This document shows, one piece after another, positions 1 through 11,500 of a DNA stretch of 64,000 bases. The stretch spans positions 1,674,001 through 1,738,000 of the forward strand of contig NZ_CP037952.1 of assembly GCF_004358345.1 (NCBI RefSeq). Reading direction: 5' to 3'. The position numbers and the translations under genes are program-made. The DNA comes from Parashewanella spongiae. GTDB taxonomy: Bacteria; Pseudomonadota; Gammaproteobacteria; Enterobacterales; Shewanellaceae. The notes under the pieces are model-generated. The model was not told the DNA's origin, ran no database searches, and saw only the letters and a program-made list of their open reading frames with translations. How positions within the stretch are numbered: the first letter of the stretch is position 1; each line of letters begins with the position of its first letter.

Positions 1-758
1 TTCATTTGTTCTTGGCTGATCAAACCTTGGTCGACAAGCTTAGTGAGCATTTTTTCGGGTGCGGGAGCCATAAAGTGTTTTGCTACTTCAGTGCGGCTGA
101 CCTTGGCAATAACTCTATTATTAATTTGAATGTTCTTGTTCGCATCACGGCTTAAACCAGCGGCACGATAATACACAATTTGTGGTGTGAGCTTTAAAAA
201 TGCTGATGCTTCAACAGTACGAACTTTATGTTTTAAAAATAATTCAACACTGCCACGCTCAAGTGCTGGTTCACTTGGACTGTGAATTAAGTTAAATGCA
301 TAAGGGCCATTCGGCAATTCAGCTTGAATACGTTGAATGGCTGATTCGACACGGCTTGGGATCAAGCCTGCAGCGCCAAAAGAACATAAGATACCAGCTT
401 TACCAAGTGCAATAACAAGTTCTTCAGACGAAATACCATTAGCCATCGCACCAGCATAATAGGCATATTTAACACCATGAACACGGCGAAAGTTATTGTC
501 TCCCAAACTCTCTGTCCCTAATGCTGGAGCGTAGGCACTGACAGGGAACTCATCATCTTTGGTTTTATGGTTATCACTGACTACTTGAGCTTGTTGACTG
601 ATCCCAAGACCTTTACTCGCTCGATTCACTAAGTAACAGGGTTGGTTGAGATCTTTCAGTGCTTTTTTTAGTGAGCTCGTTTCAAAACTCAAATTGGTCT
701 TACGCACTTGCCACGGCCATGGGCTGAGTTTGTTGTTAGTATCTAATTGAATGCTCAT
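1..758 (-). CDS. pfaD: PfaD, enoyl reductase of the PUFA synthase (partial, runs off left edge)
   Basis: This is the first 252 codons of the flavin-dependent trans-acting enoyl reductase that reduces double bonds during polyunsaturated fatty acid assembly. The ATG at 758 lies 3 bases beyond the pfaC stop and follows an AAGGAAA ribosome site inside the end of pfaC, so the two are translationally linked. The product begins MSIQLDTNNKLSPWPWQVRK and contains GVKYAYYAGAMANGISSEE, a stretch typical of the nitronate-monooxygenase/TIM-barrel fold of PfaD, and then FNLIHSPSEPALE. The C-terminal half is outside the window. The position as last gene of pfaA-B-C-D is the canonical order. Confidence 0.95.
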   Translation of the reverse strand, partial: MSIQLDTNNKLSPWPWQVRKTNLSFETSSLKKALKDLNQPCYLVNRASKGLGISQQAQVVSDNHKTKDDEFPVSAYAPALGTESLGDNNFRRVHGVKYAYYAGAMANGISSEELVIALGKAGILCSFGAAGLIPSRVESAIQRIQAELPNGPYAFNLIHSPSEPALERGSVELFLKHKVRTVEASAFLKLTPQIVYYRAAGLSRDANKNIQINNRVIAKVSRTEVAKHFMAPAPEKMLTKLVDQGLISQEQM

Positions 759-761
759 TTA

Positions 762-3700
762 TTATATTTCCTTCGTCTCAGCCTCTGTGATGCAAATTGC
801 GATATCACTGAGTTCATAAATTCGTAAACCATCTTTGCTTAAGCTGGCATCACCGACGACGACAACTTGTTTATCTTCGGTTCGTATCTCAGTGATGTGT
901 ACATCCAATGACATTTGCTTATTATGTGGCGTAATTTGGCCGCGATACTTCCACTTGATATTCGATAGTATCTGCCCGAATCTAGGGTTGGAATAGCCTG
1001 CCCCAAGATCTTTTTCGATTGCAAAGGTTTGCATCAACTCGATAATTGCTTCCACACCTAAAGAGCCCGGCATAACGGGATCTTGATGAAAATGAAATTG
1101 AAAGAACCAATCACTTGGGTCGACGGTGCGTTCAGCGTAAAGGTAACCTAGTTTTGCTTTGCCGCCATTGCTTACAATGTCTACTTTATCAATAAAATTA
1201 AGCTGACCGCCAGCCAGCCTATAATGCGGCTTGTTGGCTGGTGGATTGAAGCTGCGAACCGTTTTATCGAGCAGGTTTATTTGGCAATCTGCTTTAATGC
1301 CATTTTCGATGTGCCAAGCTTGTTTAACTTGGCCGTTATCTAGGCCTAGTTGATGGGTTAATGCTTGTTCTTTAAAGTAACCAAACACGGCCGTACCGCG
1401 GTAAAAAACTTCGCCATCTGTACTCAACTCAAAAGTGAAGTTTTGAATAATATTACTACCAGCAACAACAGTAGACAGTAACTTTGAGTCATTGACTATG
1501 GTTTTGCCTCGTAAGTCGACTTCACGCAATAAAGTTCCTGAGCCGTCCAGATTTCGGAAAAACAACTCATCTTTAGGGAACTTTAATGTGGTGCCCATAT
1601 AGGCAGATACAAAACCATTCGGTTGCAGTGAAATTTCCATTAACACTGAATAAGGCATCACGCTGTGATGGTTATTTTTAGCAAAATACCATGCATCAGT
1701 CGGTACTTCGTACTCAGCGATACAAGATGAAGCTTGCTTTAAATCTCCACGTTGTCCTTGAATATCGATCACTCGTGTAGTTAATTGCAAGTCGCCGCAA
1801 GGTGTACGAGGTGGTGTTAATTCTCGGTAAATATTAAATTCTGAACCAAAGCATTTCTCAATATCACCGGTGGCAAATTCAAACAAGTGATAGGGCGTAA
1901 ACGGCAATGAGTCTGGTTGTCTATTTGGGTAATCAACACAAATAGGCGCTTCAACATGCTGCAGTGGAATAACGCCTTTATTCTTTGGTGCGTTTAAGTC
2001 AGGCTTTTGTGCCATTAATGGCGCATTCGGGTTATAACCGAATGGATACACTATGTTGCTTAATTGCTTATTTTGCGCTGGCATTTTTGCCGAATAACGT
2101 GCGCATTCGACTTCTTCTTTGATCATCACACCAAGGTTTTGGAAATCGACGACCACTTTTCCATTGAGCAATATATCAATGTTGGCTTTGGCGAATGGGC
2201 GGGGTTTCATGCTTATTTCTGTCACTTCCATCCGATAAGTTAATGTGCCATGTTGTGGAAGTACTTGCCCACGACAACGCACTTTTTGGGACGCATCTTT
2301 TAGGGGTTGGAAACGACCTTGTTTGACATTAGTGTGCATGCCTATGTGCAACATGAAGAGTTGCAATAACTGACCACATCCTTCCGCCATGAGTGATCCC
2401 GCCATCACAGGGTCGTCTTTAAAGTGACAAGGGAAATACCAGTGATTTGGAGCGATTTGTTTCTCGCCTTCAACAAAACCGAGTCCCCAAGCTCCACCTT
2501 GTGTATCGAGTTGATTAATTTGCTCGATCATCAAAAACTTCTCAGAAGCAAAGCTTAAGCCTTTTTGCTGAGATGTTTCGGTTTGATGCTGACCACCGAA
2601 GCAAGCGCCAATATCACCATTGAGTAAATGATGAATTTGCTGATAGTTAAACTGAGTTTGAGCGCAATGCAGCAAAGGATTAAATTTTGCTTTATTAGGA
2701 GAGGTTATCGCTAACTGTCTGGCCTTTATTTCATCCTCGCTGCGAATCACCCCTTTACCATCGGCCAATTCTTGATCGGTAAAGAAACCCGCACAGCCGC
2801 CATCCATTTTCAGGATCATTTTATCATTGACAAAACATTCATAAGAGAAGAAAAACAGTAATGTGTCACCATTGCGCGCAAAATGATTGATTGAAATATC
2901 GTAACGTAAGGTGTTGCCTCCACGAGGTAAATCGCCTAAGAAAGTTAGTGTGCAATCTAATAGTCGATAGACACGGTCACCTTGATTTTCAAAGTCTATA
3001 CCGAGATAGCTTATCAACATTAAGTCACATTGCCCCGACTCAACCGCAACCGCCCAAGGAATTTGACCATTCACTAGATAAGGCGCATCCACAGGAATAT
3101 CATATTCGGTTGTCATGGTGCTGGGTTTATATTGATGAACTGCAGCATTCAACTTCGTCACTCGAGAAACCAATAAGTAATCACTGGTTGGTAGGCGTAC
3201 TCGACGAGGATAGTTGTCAATGACAGCGTATTCTTGACCAAACACATTGGCGATATCACCTTCAGCGTATTCGACTAAGTCATGGTAATCCCAAATGCAT
3301 GGCTTAGACGCAGGGATTGGAGGAGTATAAGCTGGCACTTGTGCGTGATTTGGTGCTGTTACATTTTGTTGTGGGCGAGGAGCATGTGTCACAGCTTGGG
3401 GTAAACGAGCTGTTTGTTGTAGAAGTGCATCAGCGATTTGTAAACCTTGATGTCTGGTTTTTAAATAAGCTGAATGAGCCTTTCTAGCGAACTGTTGATT
3501 AGCGGCCAAGGCTTGCCAGTCAGTTTGACTGGTAGCAGAGTGATCCACATTGGCTGTTGATGTTTCAGGCTTAGTTGACGGTTGAGTTTTCATGTTGTTG
3601 GTTTTGTTATCGACACTAGATATCGCTTTTTGTGTGGATGTTTCCTTTAGTGTTCTGTTCGAGGTTGATACTTTTGTGCGAATTGAATCTAGAGCAGAAA

Positions 3701-6428
3701 TGTCAGCATCAGTGATATGTTTAACTATATCTCGACCGCCAAGGGTGACGGTTTTTATCAGATGTTTTTGATCGGACCAAGTTAATTCTTGGCTTAATCG
3801 TGTCAGTAAATGGTCTTGTTGACTGACAGATTGACGGATCAATAACTCCGAGCACACTTGTTCGGAGTAGGTCGAGACTTTGGCAAGCTTCTTGTGCCAA
3901 TTAGGTAAATTCAGCAAGCAGTTTAATATCGACGCCATGCCTGATGCCGAAAAGCAATGACCAATTAAATGTTGAGCACTAATATGCGCGGCTGGGCTAT
4001 TTTCGCTCTCTGAAATGTTGTTATTAACTTCGGTAAAAGCAATATTTTCAGGATCAACGTGATTTACGGTTAGTAAATCAGTTTGAGTACCTTGGCTGAA
4101 CCGCGGAGCCAGAATATCACCATAGCTTGTTGAATTAGAGTTTGGTTTAGTCAGGACAAACGCGCCAGCGCCTTCACCCACATTCCAACAATTTTCAGTC
4201 GAACTTATGTTTACAGGACGGATTTGATTATGGGTCAGCACTTGCTCTGCACTGCCACTTAAATCAACGGCGGCGATGACAACGGCATCAAGAGACTCTT
4301 GGCTCATTAAATTTTCAGCGACATCAATACAACGTGCCACTGAATGTTCAGCTGCTGAAATTGTAAAAGCAGGGCCGTTAAAATCCCACAGCGAAGCAAT
4401 ACGTGACGCCATGATATTGCCAATAAAACTGGTGTACTGATTGAGCTTCGCAGCATCAAGGACGCTGTCCATTGTGATGGCTTCTAACTGTTGATATTCC
4501 TCGTCACTTAGTGTGATGCCTTGTTGTTTAAAGCTTTCAGAAAGCTGAGTGTGTAGGTTTACTCGACCTCGGAATAGGTGTAATTCAGGCTCGGTTTCCA
4601 TTGCAACTAAAACAGCAACTTTACTGCCCGATGTAAGCTTGGCGTCACGAATGGCTTCATCTGCGACTTTTATCAGCAATAACTGTTGAGCGATGAGTCT
4701 ATCGTCTTCGTTTGGTGGCACTTTAAATCGTAAAAAATCAAAGTCGAAATTTTCGATGTACGCGCCTTGTGGTGCTTGGCTTAAACCAAATTCATTAAGC
4801 AGTTCATGATGATGTTGCAGACCTTTCCAACGATTTGGTGGTACAGAAACAAAAGCGGGTTGCTTGAGTTTTACGGCATTGTGTAAAGCGTTAATGCTGG
4901 ATAGAGGACCAAAGTGCGCCGCAATACCCGCGATGGATAAAGTTTCTGGTTGAGTTTGGCTAAACTCAGATTGTATTGTGTTGGTAGGGAGATAAGATTC
5001 TAAAAGAAGGTGTGCATTACAACCACCAAAACCAAAAACGGAAACCCCAGCTTGACGTCGGTCATTTTGCTTTTTATCAGGCCATTGCTTCGTTTCAGTG
5101 GGAATATTTTCACCATTAAACAAACCGTTTGGTGAATTGATTGGCTCAGATAAATTAATGCTGGCGGGTAATTTTCCTGATTGCATGGCAAAAATCATTT
5201 TCATGATTCCGGGCATACCCGCCGCTGTTAGTAGGTGACCAAGGTTCGATTTAGCAGAGCCGATGAGTGGCGCTTGGCTGTCACGGAGTTTATCGGTAAA
5301 AAACTGCTCCATTGAGGTCAGCTCAACTTTGTCGCCTAGTGGGGTACCTGTGGCGTGACATTCGATAACTTCAATATCGTTAGGTGATATTTGAGCCGAT
5401 TCATAGGCGCGCTCGAAAGCTTGAACTTGGCCTTTGCTGTTAGGGCTTAATACAAATTGCCCTTTACCATCGTTGGATAAGCCTGTACCGCTTATCACGG
5501 CATAAATATTATCGCCGTCACGCTCGGCATCGGCTAAACGCTTAAGAGCCAAAACACCTGCGCCTTCACCCGCAAAGAGTCCTTGAGTCTTGCTGTCAAA
5601 CGGTGCGGATTGATTATTTTCAGGGTAGGCATGAAAAATCGAAAAACCCATATTAATGAAAAAAGGATCAGCGCCTGATATTGCTCCGGCTAACATAATG
5701 TCAGCTTTACCTGTGTTTAAGTAATCGCAGGCCAGTTTGACGGCATACACTGAACTGGCGCAAGCCGCATCGATACTGAGCTGACAACCGCCTAAACCTA
5801 ATGCTTGCTGAACTACTTTTGAAGCAGAGTGTGAGGCAAATAAATTCGAATTGCTATTTGTGGTTCGAGAAAAGGTAGCTTGTTGCTCTCCGTGCTTACC
5901 CGTTTGGAAATCCGCAATCCTAAAGTCTGATTTCTGCAATTTTTGCTGTAAGCCTTTTTCCACGGCTTTGTGATAAATCGGTAAAATTTGTTCATTTGAT
6001 TTTGCTGTAGGGAAGGAGAGGTTTCCCATAACTACACCGCATCGGCTTAATAGCGTTTGATCGTTCAAATTGATATTGGCATCAATAAGTGCTTTTTTAC
6101 TGCAATCCAATCCCCATAAAAAACTGTCGTCTAATTGATTTAATTGTTCGGTGCTGAGTTGATAATTTGAGGCTTCAAATTCAAACCCATCAATATAGCC
6201 GCCTTTAGTACAATAAAAGCGGTCTGATTCACCCTGTTGACCTCGATAATCGCTTGGATTGGCACCGAGCTTTTTAGCGGTTAACTCGCTACGAGAATCG
6301 TGTTTATCAAGCAAGTTTTGCCAAAATTCATTTGCGTCTTTGGCATTTGGGTAACGGGCAGCTAAGCCAACAATGGCGATTTTATTCATTGGTTGTTTTT
6401 TATTGTTTTGCTTAGGACTGAGCGGCAC
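762..6428 (-). CDS. pfaC: PfaC, KS-CLF-DH-DH subunit of the PUFA synthase
   Basis: PfaC is a 1888-residue multidomain subunit. An N-terminal ketosynthase has its active-site Cys near residue 223 in DAACASSVYAVK, with the His motifs CHATGTPLGD and KSNLGHLLTAAG. A second KS-like chain-length-factor region (about 500-930) lacks the catalytic Cys motif. After a Ser/Thr-rich linker come two FabA-like hot-dog dehydratase domains, with HFKDDPVMAGS near 1337 and HFHQDPVMPGS near 1781. It elongates and places the cis double bonds. The start is GTG at 6428, preceded by a strong AAGGAGAG site; the ATG 13 codons downstream has none. It overlaps the end of pfaB by 17 bases, so translation is probably coupled. 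Confidence 0.97.
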   Translation of the reverse strand: MPLSPKQNNKKQPMNKIAIVGLAARYPNAKDANEFWQNLLDKHDSRSELTAKKLGANPSDYRGQQGESDRFYCTKGGYIDGFEFEASNYQLSTEQLNQLDDSFLWGLDCSKKALIDANINLNDQTLLSRCGVVMGNLSFPTAKSNEQILPIYHKAVEKGLQQKLQKSDFRIADFQTGKHGEQQATFSRTTNSNSNLFASHSASKVVQQALGLGGCQLSIDAACASSVYAVKLACDYLNTGKADIMLAGAISGADPFFINMGFSIFHAYPENNQSAPFDSKTQGLFAGEGAGVLALKRLADAERDGDNIYAVISGTGLSNDGKGQFVLSPNSKGQVQAFERAYESAQISPNDIEVIECHATGTPLGDKVELTSMEQFFTDKLRDSQAPLIGSAKSNLGHLLTAAGMPGIMKMIFAMQSGKLPASINLSEPINSPNGLFNGENIPTETKQWPDKKQNDRRQAGVSVFGFGGCNAHLLLESYLPTNTIQSEFSQTQPETLSIAGIAAHFGPLSSINALHNAVKLKQPAFVSVPPNRWKGLQHHHELLNEFGLSQAPQGAYIENFDFDFLRFKVPPNEDDRLIAQQLLLIKVADEAIRDAKLTSGSKVAVLVAMETEPELHLFRGRVNLHTQLSESFKQQGITLSDEEYQQLEAITMDSVLDAAKLNQYTSFIGNIMASRIASLWDFNGPAFTISAAEHSVARCIDVAENLMSQESLDAVVIAAVDLSGSAEQVLTHNQIRPVNISSTENCWNVGEGAGAFVLTKPNSNSTSYGDILAPRFSQGTQTDLLTVNHVDPENIAFTEVNNNISESENSPAAHISAQHLIGHCFSASGMASILNCLLNLPNWHKKLAKVSTYSEQVCSELLIRQSVSQQDHLLTRLSQELTWSDQKHLIKTVTLGGRDIVKHITDADISALDSIRTKVSTSNRTLKETSTQKAISSVDNKTNNMKTQPSTKPETSTANVDHSATSQTDWQALAANQQFARKAHSAYLKTRHQGLQIADALLQQTARLPQAVTHAPRPQQNVTAPNHAQVPAYTPPIPASKPCIWDYHDLVEYAEGDIANVFGQEYAVIDNYPRRVRLPTSDYLLVSRVTKLNAAVHQYKPSTMTTEYDIPVDAPYLVNGQIPWAVAVESGQCDLMLISYLGIDFENQGDRVYRLLDCTLTFLGDLPRGGNTLRYDISINHFARNGDTLLFFFSYECFVNDKMILKMDGGCAGFFTDQELADGKGVIRSEDEIKARQLAITSPNKAKFNPLLHCAQTQFNYQQIHHLLNGDIGACFGGQHQTETSQQKGLSFASEKFLMIEQINQLDTQGGAWGLGFVEGEKQIAPNHWYFPCHFKDDPVMAGSLMAEGCGQLLQLFMLHIGMHTNVKQGRFQPLKDASQKVRCRGQVLPQHGTLTYRMEVTEISMKPRPFAKANIDILLNGKVVVDFQNLGVMIKEEVECARYSAKMPAQNKQLSNIVYPFGYNPNAPLMAQKPDLNAPKNKGVIPLQHVEAPICVDYPNRQPDSLPFTPYHLFEFATGDIEKCFGSEFNIYRELTPPRTPCGDLQLTTRVIDIQGQRGDLKQASSCIAEYEVPTDAWYFAKNNHHSVMPYSVLMEISLQPNGFVSAYMGTTLKFPKDELFFRNLDGSGTLLREVDLRGKTIVNDSKLLSTVVAGSNIIQNFTFELSTDGEVFYRGTAVFGYFKEQALTHQLGLDNGQVKQAWHIENGIKADCQINLLDKTVRSFNPPANKPHYRLAGGQLNFIDKVDIVSNGGKAKLGYLYAERTVDPSDWFFQFHFHQDPVMPGSLGVEAIIELMQTFAIEKDLGAGYSNPRFGQILSNIKWKYRGQITPHNKQMSLDVHITEIRTEDKQVVVVGDASLSKDGLRIYELSDIAICITEAETKEI

Positions 6429-8598
6429 TTAGGCTCTCCTTGGTGTTGAATTTTTTATTCTCATTGTCAGACCCTTCGAGTGTCGCTAACAATGATGAAA
6501 GAGATGATACCAGTGGCGATACAGATAAGGGCACTCGTAAACTGATTAATTGTGCAAGGCACTTTAATAGGCTATTGATGCTAGTTTGTCCTTTGCTGTC
6601 TATGGCTATCGTATGAAGCGATGGCTTTAAATCGTGATTAACTGTAGTTTTGTCAATGATCGTGGATGTTTGCCTATCAGCGCCAAGTTCAACAAATATG
6701 CGGCTACCATGAATAATGGCTTTGTCGATGATGTCAGTAAAGTCCAAGGGCTGAGCAAAGGTATTAGCAATGCTTGCCGCGATAGTTTGGCTATTAATAG
6801 CATGAGCCGTTATTGGTGTTGCATTGGCGGCACTAATAAACTTAATCTTGGTCGTTTCAGTTGGTAGAACTGGCAGTAAAGGGCGATCGTAAAACGCTCG
6901 TAACTGTGGAAGTACACACAACGCAGCAGGAGTATGCATTGCTGTCACTTTATTACTGGCGATGCCACGTTTACCCAGTTTTTTGAGTAACTGGCGACAA
7001 CTCTTTTCGCAACCAGAAAGAATGACACTGTCTCCTTGGCTTATGGCTAAATAAGCTCTAGGAAACTTATCCAATAGCGGTTTGACTTCTTCAGCTTTAG
7101 CTCGAACCACAAAACTATTCCATTGAATGTGAAACTGAGGTTTTAGTTGCCAAAGTTGACGGACAGCCAGTAATTGACCTGAAATTTGTTTGTTGAACAC
7201 TTCGCTTTCGGCCGTGGCTTTTACCAGTTGTTGAGGTTTATCCCATACACCAAGGCTTGCCCACATAGCCGCTTCTCCCATTGAATAGCCGAGAGCTAAT
7301 TCGGGTTTGATTCCAAATTGTGTTCTCAATAAATGAGTGAGAAGAAAGCTTGCTCCAACACCGCTGATGGCTTGTTGACTCAGGGTTGCTTGTTGGCTTG
7401 GCTTATCAGAGGTTGTTAATGAGTAGTACACGTCAGATTGTAAAATATCGGCCAGATTTACTTCGCAATCAATCTGTGAAAATAACTCTGGGAAATATTG
7501 GTGTAATGGCATCAGCATACTTGAATAAGTGGTGCCAACACCGGGGTAAACAAATGTGAGACCGTTTTTGGCTTTCGGATTTACTTCATTTTTCCTGTTT
7601 GGATTGTGAAAACAACTGCCAGCAGGAGTAGTAAGTGACCAATGCTTATCACTATGATTGTTTAGTTTTTCTTTAAATAAATTCAATTCTTGTCGCAATT
7701 GAACAGCGTTTTTGCCTTGCAACACTAGCGCTAGTTTTGCTGTGGGATCATATACTGACAAGGATTGGTGCATCAAAACTAGCAATGATTGAGCATTTGA
7801 ATGCTCAATTTGTTGCTGTAATTGATTCAGCTCAATCAAAATATCGCTTTGAGTTTGTCCTTGAATAATGAACATCAGTTGTTGCTCATTAAGCAATGAC
7901 TTTGCAGGCAATAAACCGCTAGCTTGCACTAGTATCAATGAAGTCCAAGTGGAATGTTGATCTGGCAGACTCAGGCAAACCACTCTTGGTTGATGTGCGG
8001 GCATGAACCAGTACTGAGCATCATGAGTTTGATAATCATTAGATGTTTTATTGGTTAATGTGTCACTAACCTGAGTCCGTCTTGCTATACATTCAATCGT
8101 GTGAGTGACTGCAGTTAACGTTTTGTTAAATACGCGACTTTCATCTTTACTTGCTTCATTGGGCGAGTGTGCTAGTTCACTAAAACGCACTTGTTGTGAC
8201 TGTCTTTTAGCCTGTTCGAGTGCATTATTAATTGCTTCAGTTTTATCATTGCTATGTGACAAACCAGATAAATAAGCGTGAGGATGCAGCTTTAACTGAG
8301 CGCAGATTAACCCGTCGATCAAATATAAAGCTGTTTTATTTGCCGGAGAAAGTTGAATAAGTTTTCCTGATTGCACCAAGGGTAGAACTTCAGTTATCGC
8401 TGACGCCATTGATGTATGAGTAACATCGATATTTATTCGTTCTATGTCGATTGAATCAAACTTGTTGTTTAACTCCGAACCGGGTAACAAAAGCGCTACT
8501 CGAATTGGAGATGTTAGTGCAGAAGCAGCATGATCATTTGATGCCTGCTGCCTGTTAAGTTGCACTGTGTTAGGAGACTGAACGTCAATTAGACTCAC
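6412..8598 (-). CDS. pfaB: PfaB, acyltransferase subunit of the PUFA synthase
   Basis: This 728-residue protein carries one recognisable acyltransferase domain. The nucleophile elbow GYSMGEAAMWASLG (Ser near residue 440) follows FVYPGVGTTYSSMLMPL. The N-terminal 300 residues look like a decayed ketosynthase-type region without catalytic motifs. In known pfa systems PfaB helps set which end product (EPA or DHA) is made. The start is GTG at 8598, overlapping the pfaA stop as GTGA with GGAG upstream. It is less conserved in appearance than PfaA and PfaC, as is usual for this subunit. Confidence 0.95.
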   Translation of the reverse strand: MSLIDVQSPNTVQLNRQQASNDHAASALTSPIRVALLLPGSELNNKFDSIDIERINIDVTHTSMASAITEVLPLVQSGKLIQLSPANKTALYLIDGLICAQLKLHPHAYLSGLSHSNDKTEAINNALEQAKRQSQQVRFSELAHSPNEASKDESRVFNKTLTAVTHTIECIARRTQVSDTLTNKTSNDYQTHDAQYWFMPAHQPRVVCLSLPDQHSTWTSLILVQASGLLPAKSLLNEQQLMFIIQGQTQSDILIELNQLQQQIEHSNAQSLLVLMHQSLSVYDPTAKLALVLQGKNAVQLRQELNLFKEKLNNHSDKHWSLTTPAGSCFHNPNRKNEVNPKAKNGLTFVYPGVGTTYSSMLMPLHQYFPELFSQIDCEVNLADILQSDVYYSLTTSDKPSQQATLSQQAISGVGASFLLTHLLRTQFGIKPELALGYSMGEAAMWASLGVWDKPQQLVKATAESEVFNKQISGQLLAVRQLWQLKPQFHIQWNSFVVRAKAEEVKPLLDKFPRAYLAISQGDSVILSGCEKSCRQLLKKLGKRGIASNKVTAMHTPAALCVLPQLRAFYDRPLLPVLPTETTKIKFISAANATPITAHAINSQTIAASIANTFAQPLDFTDIIDKAIIHGSRIFVELGADRQTSTIIDKTTVNHDLKPSLHTIAIDSKGQTSINSLLKCLAQLISLRVPLSVSPLVSSLSSLLATLEGSDNENKKFNTKESLSAAQS

Positions 8599-11500
8599 GA
8601 ATTAACGGCTCCAACACTTTCAAACCCGTTCGTGCTAACAGATGTGCTTTCGTACGGCAGGAAAGTCAGGCTTTTACTGAGTGTCACTTTTGCGTGTCTC
8701 ATGCAACAACTCAGTTGTCCATTCGCATGATATAAAGCAATGTTAGCGGTCATTGAGCGAGTATTATGTTTGACGATTTGTAGCTTCAATTCACCAACTT
8801 CATTGTCGGCCAAAGATGATAAACTAACGAATTCACCAATGCTCACAGGCAAACTTGCAGAGTCGTATTTTAACCTCGCCCAAACCAGCATAGCTTGTAA
8901 TAAGCAGTCAGCCGCAACGGGTTGGTACTGCTCGGTAGGAGTAAAATAACCATAATTGACATTGCTTCGTTTTGGCAGTTTGATTTCAGCGATTAACCCA
9001 TCATCGGAGTAATGACTGACGGCATTAATCCCCTGCAATTGAGTACCATGAAACAAAGTACCATTTTGATACAACTCAACACCACCAAGATTTAACTCAT
9101 TGAGGTTTTGGTGGCTGATATCAAGTTCAATACTTAACTCTTCATCTAATTTTTCATTTGATATAGTTGTGAGCTTTGCTTGGTATTGAGGTTTACCATC
9201 ACAACTAATTTTACCTAGAGCACCTTGGTTATTTGGTGTTAACTCTAAAGATAACGACTTAGCCGCGTCAGAGTCGAACACAACGCCTTTTAGCAACTGA
9301 TAATCACGTACAATCACAGTAGAATTGACTGGCTGGTTTGTTGATTGAACAAGCCATTGTAATGCACACACTGTTGGCAATACAGGGTTTCCATTTAGCT
9401 GATGCTGCTTAATAAAACCTAACTTTTGCGGACTTAACGTCAACTCGTCCCGAAAAAACTCGATACGATGAGATAAATCCGCTTTAGGCTTTTTTACTTG
9501 AGACTCAAATTCATTAGCCGATGAGCTATTAGAACCTTGCATGTCAGAGCCAACGATAATTTGACTGCCAGATTCGTTTAAGATTTTGTCAGCAAATAAC
9601 TTTGCCCCAGCATCAAGTGGAATTACGTAAACACCACGGTCATCGAACATTTTTTTCAATGTCGCATTGACCATTCCACCATCCCATGGACCCCAGTCGA
9701 AACTGATGACTTTCATTGCTGGATACTTGGCGGCTAATTGCAGCGCTGATTTATTGAGTATCTCATTGGCCATGGCATAGTCGCTTTGACCTTCGTTGCC
9801 ATAAAAACCGGCCGCCGAAGAAAAAAGGGCACACAACTTAAGTTGATCAATTTCGATAGCGTTAAGAATGTAGCTCAAGCCATTAACTTTAGTGCCATAA
9901 ACTCTCGCAAATTCATCCAGCGTTTTATCTTGAATGTATTTATCCGCCAGTACACCCGCACCGTGAATCAACCCAGTAATAGGCGTAATAGCATTAAGGT
10001 TTGATAAGGTAGATCCGACCGCCTGAGCGTTATTCACATCAAGCGCTAAATATTCTGCACTTGCGCCAACGTTTTCGAAAGCTAGCAGTGATTGGTGAAT
10101 TTCATGACTGTTTTTTACCGGAACAATTAAGGCATCAACAGACTTAGGTGTTGGTTTTTTTCCTTGGCTTTTTAATTCTGCGATTGCGGCCGCTTGCCAT
10201 TCGGCAGGGACTTTGCTTTTTGACCAGTCAGGTAGTTGAGTTAAATAGTCACTGCGACCCGCTAAAATAAAATGAGCTTGAGTCATTTTGGCTAGCTCAA
10301 GGGCGCACTTTAAGGTGACACCTTTTGCGCCGCCTGTGACCAGTATTTTATCATTTTGATTCAGTTGAGCGGCGTGTTGCTGAATATCGTTGGTTGCCTG
10401 AGTCACTAAGGTTTGTCGCCCTTGGCTATTAATGGCAATTTCAGCCAGTTCATCATTTTGAGCAAACAACTCATTCACGATAGCTTCAGCGTAATTCAGG
10501 GTTTCAATATCAGGGGCGACATCTAAAGCCCGACAAAATACATTAGGCCATTCGTGATTGAGCGTCTTAGTTAGCCCAGATAGTGCACCTTGATTGAGCT
10601 CTGCATCAGCTATGATCGTTTGATTAAAGTAACCAAAACCACCGTCAATTCGACTTACACTTAAAAAAGCTTTGCGTGTATTGACAGTTTCAACTGACTC
10701 ATCTTTACGCGCTTTATTTAGCTCTTTGTTTAGTGTTGGCTGCAAATGCTTCGCCCATAAAAATGCGTGCTCAACATGAGCTTTGCTCAAGTCAGACAAG
10801 GCAATCGTTTTTGTATCAAGAGCTAAAGTTGGCTGTAAGTGAATAAAACCTGCTACTTGACCAAGCTTTGAAACCTGAGCCAATACTGAACTAACAGCCT
10901 CGTCAGAAATAGTCTTTAATGTGAACTGATGAATCTCAGTGCTTAGTGGAGATTGTTGATTTAATAGAGATTGAGGCGCGTGTATTACAGCGACGATTAA
11001 GCCTTTAGCCGACAATTTTTCAGCCACTAAACCAGCGTTTTGACCATCATCAGCAATGATAATGACGCCGTTTTGTGGGAATTGTCCGTTAAAGTTAACC
11101 GCCGCTGGCAGCTTTTTTAGCGTTACTTCGCTGTGCGGTGGTAGCTCAATATTGAGTTCAATTACTGGCTCAGGAGCTTTATTTTCTTGAGATACGGCAG
11201 CCTCTGAAGCGGTATAGACCGCTTGTTCAGTCGACAATTGGCCGTTCATATAAGTGACAATTTCGCCTAAGGTGCGGCACTCGGCTAAATCTTCAGGGTT
11301 CAAGTCAGGTAACTCAGGAAGTTGATCTTGCACTGTACCAAGTATTTCAACCCGTTTAATTGAGTCGATACCTAAATCGGCTTCCATATCCATGGCTAAA
11401 TCGAGCATTTCAACGGGGTAACCGGTTTTTTCAGCCACTACTTCGAGCATAGTTTGTTGAACTTGGTTGGCTGATAATGAATTTGTATTGTTGATTACAA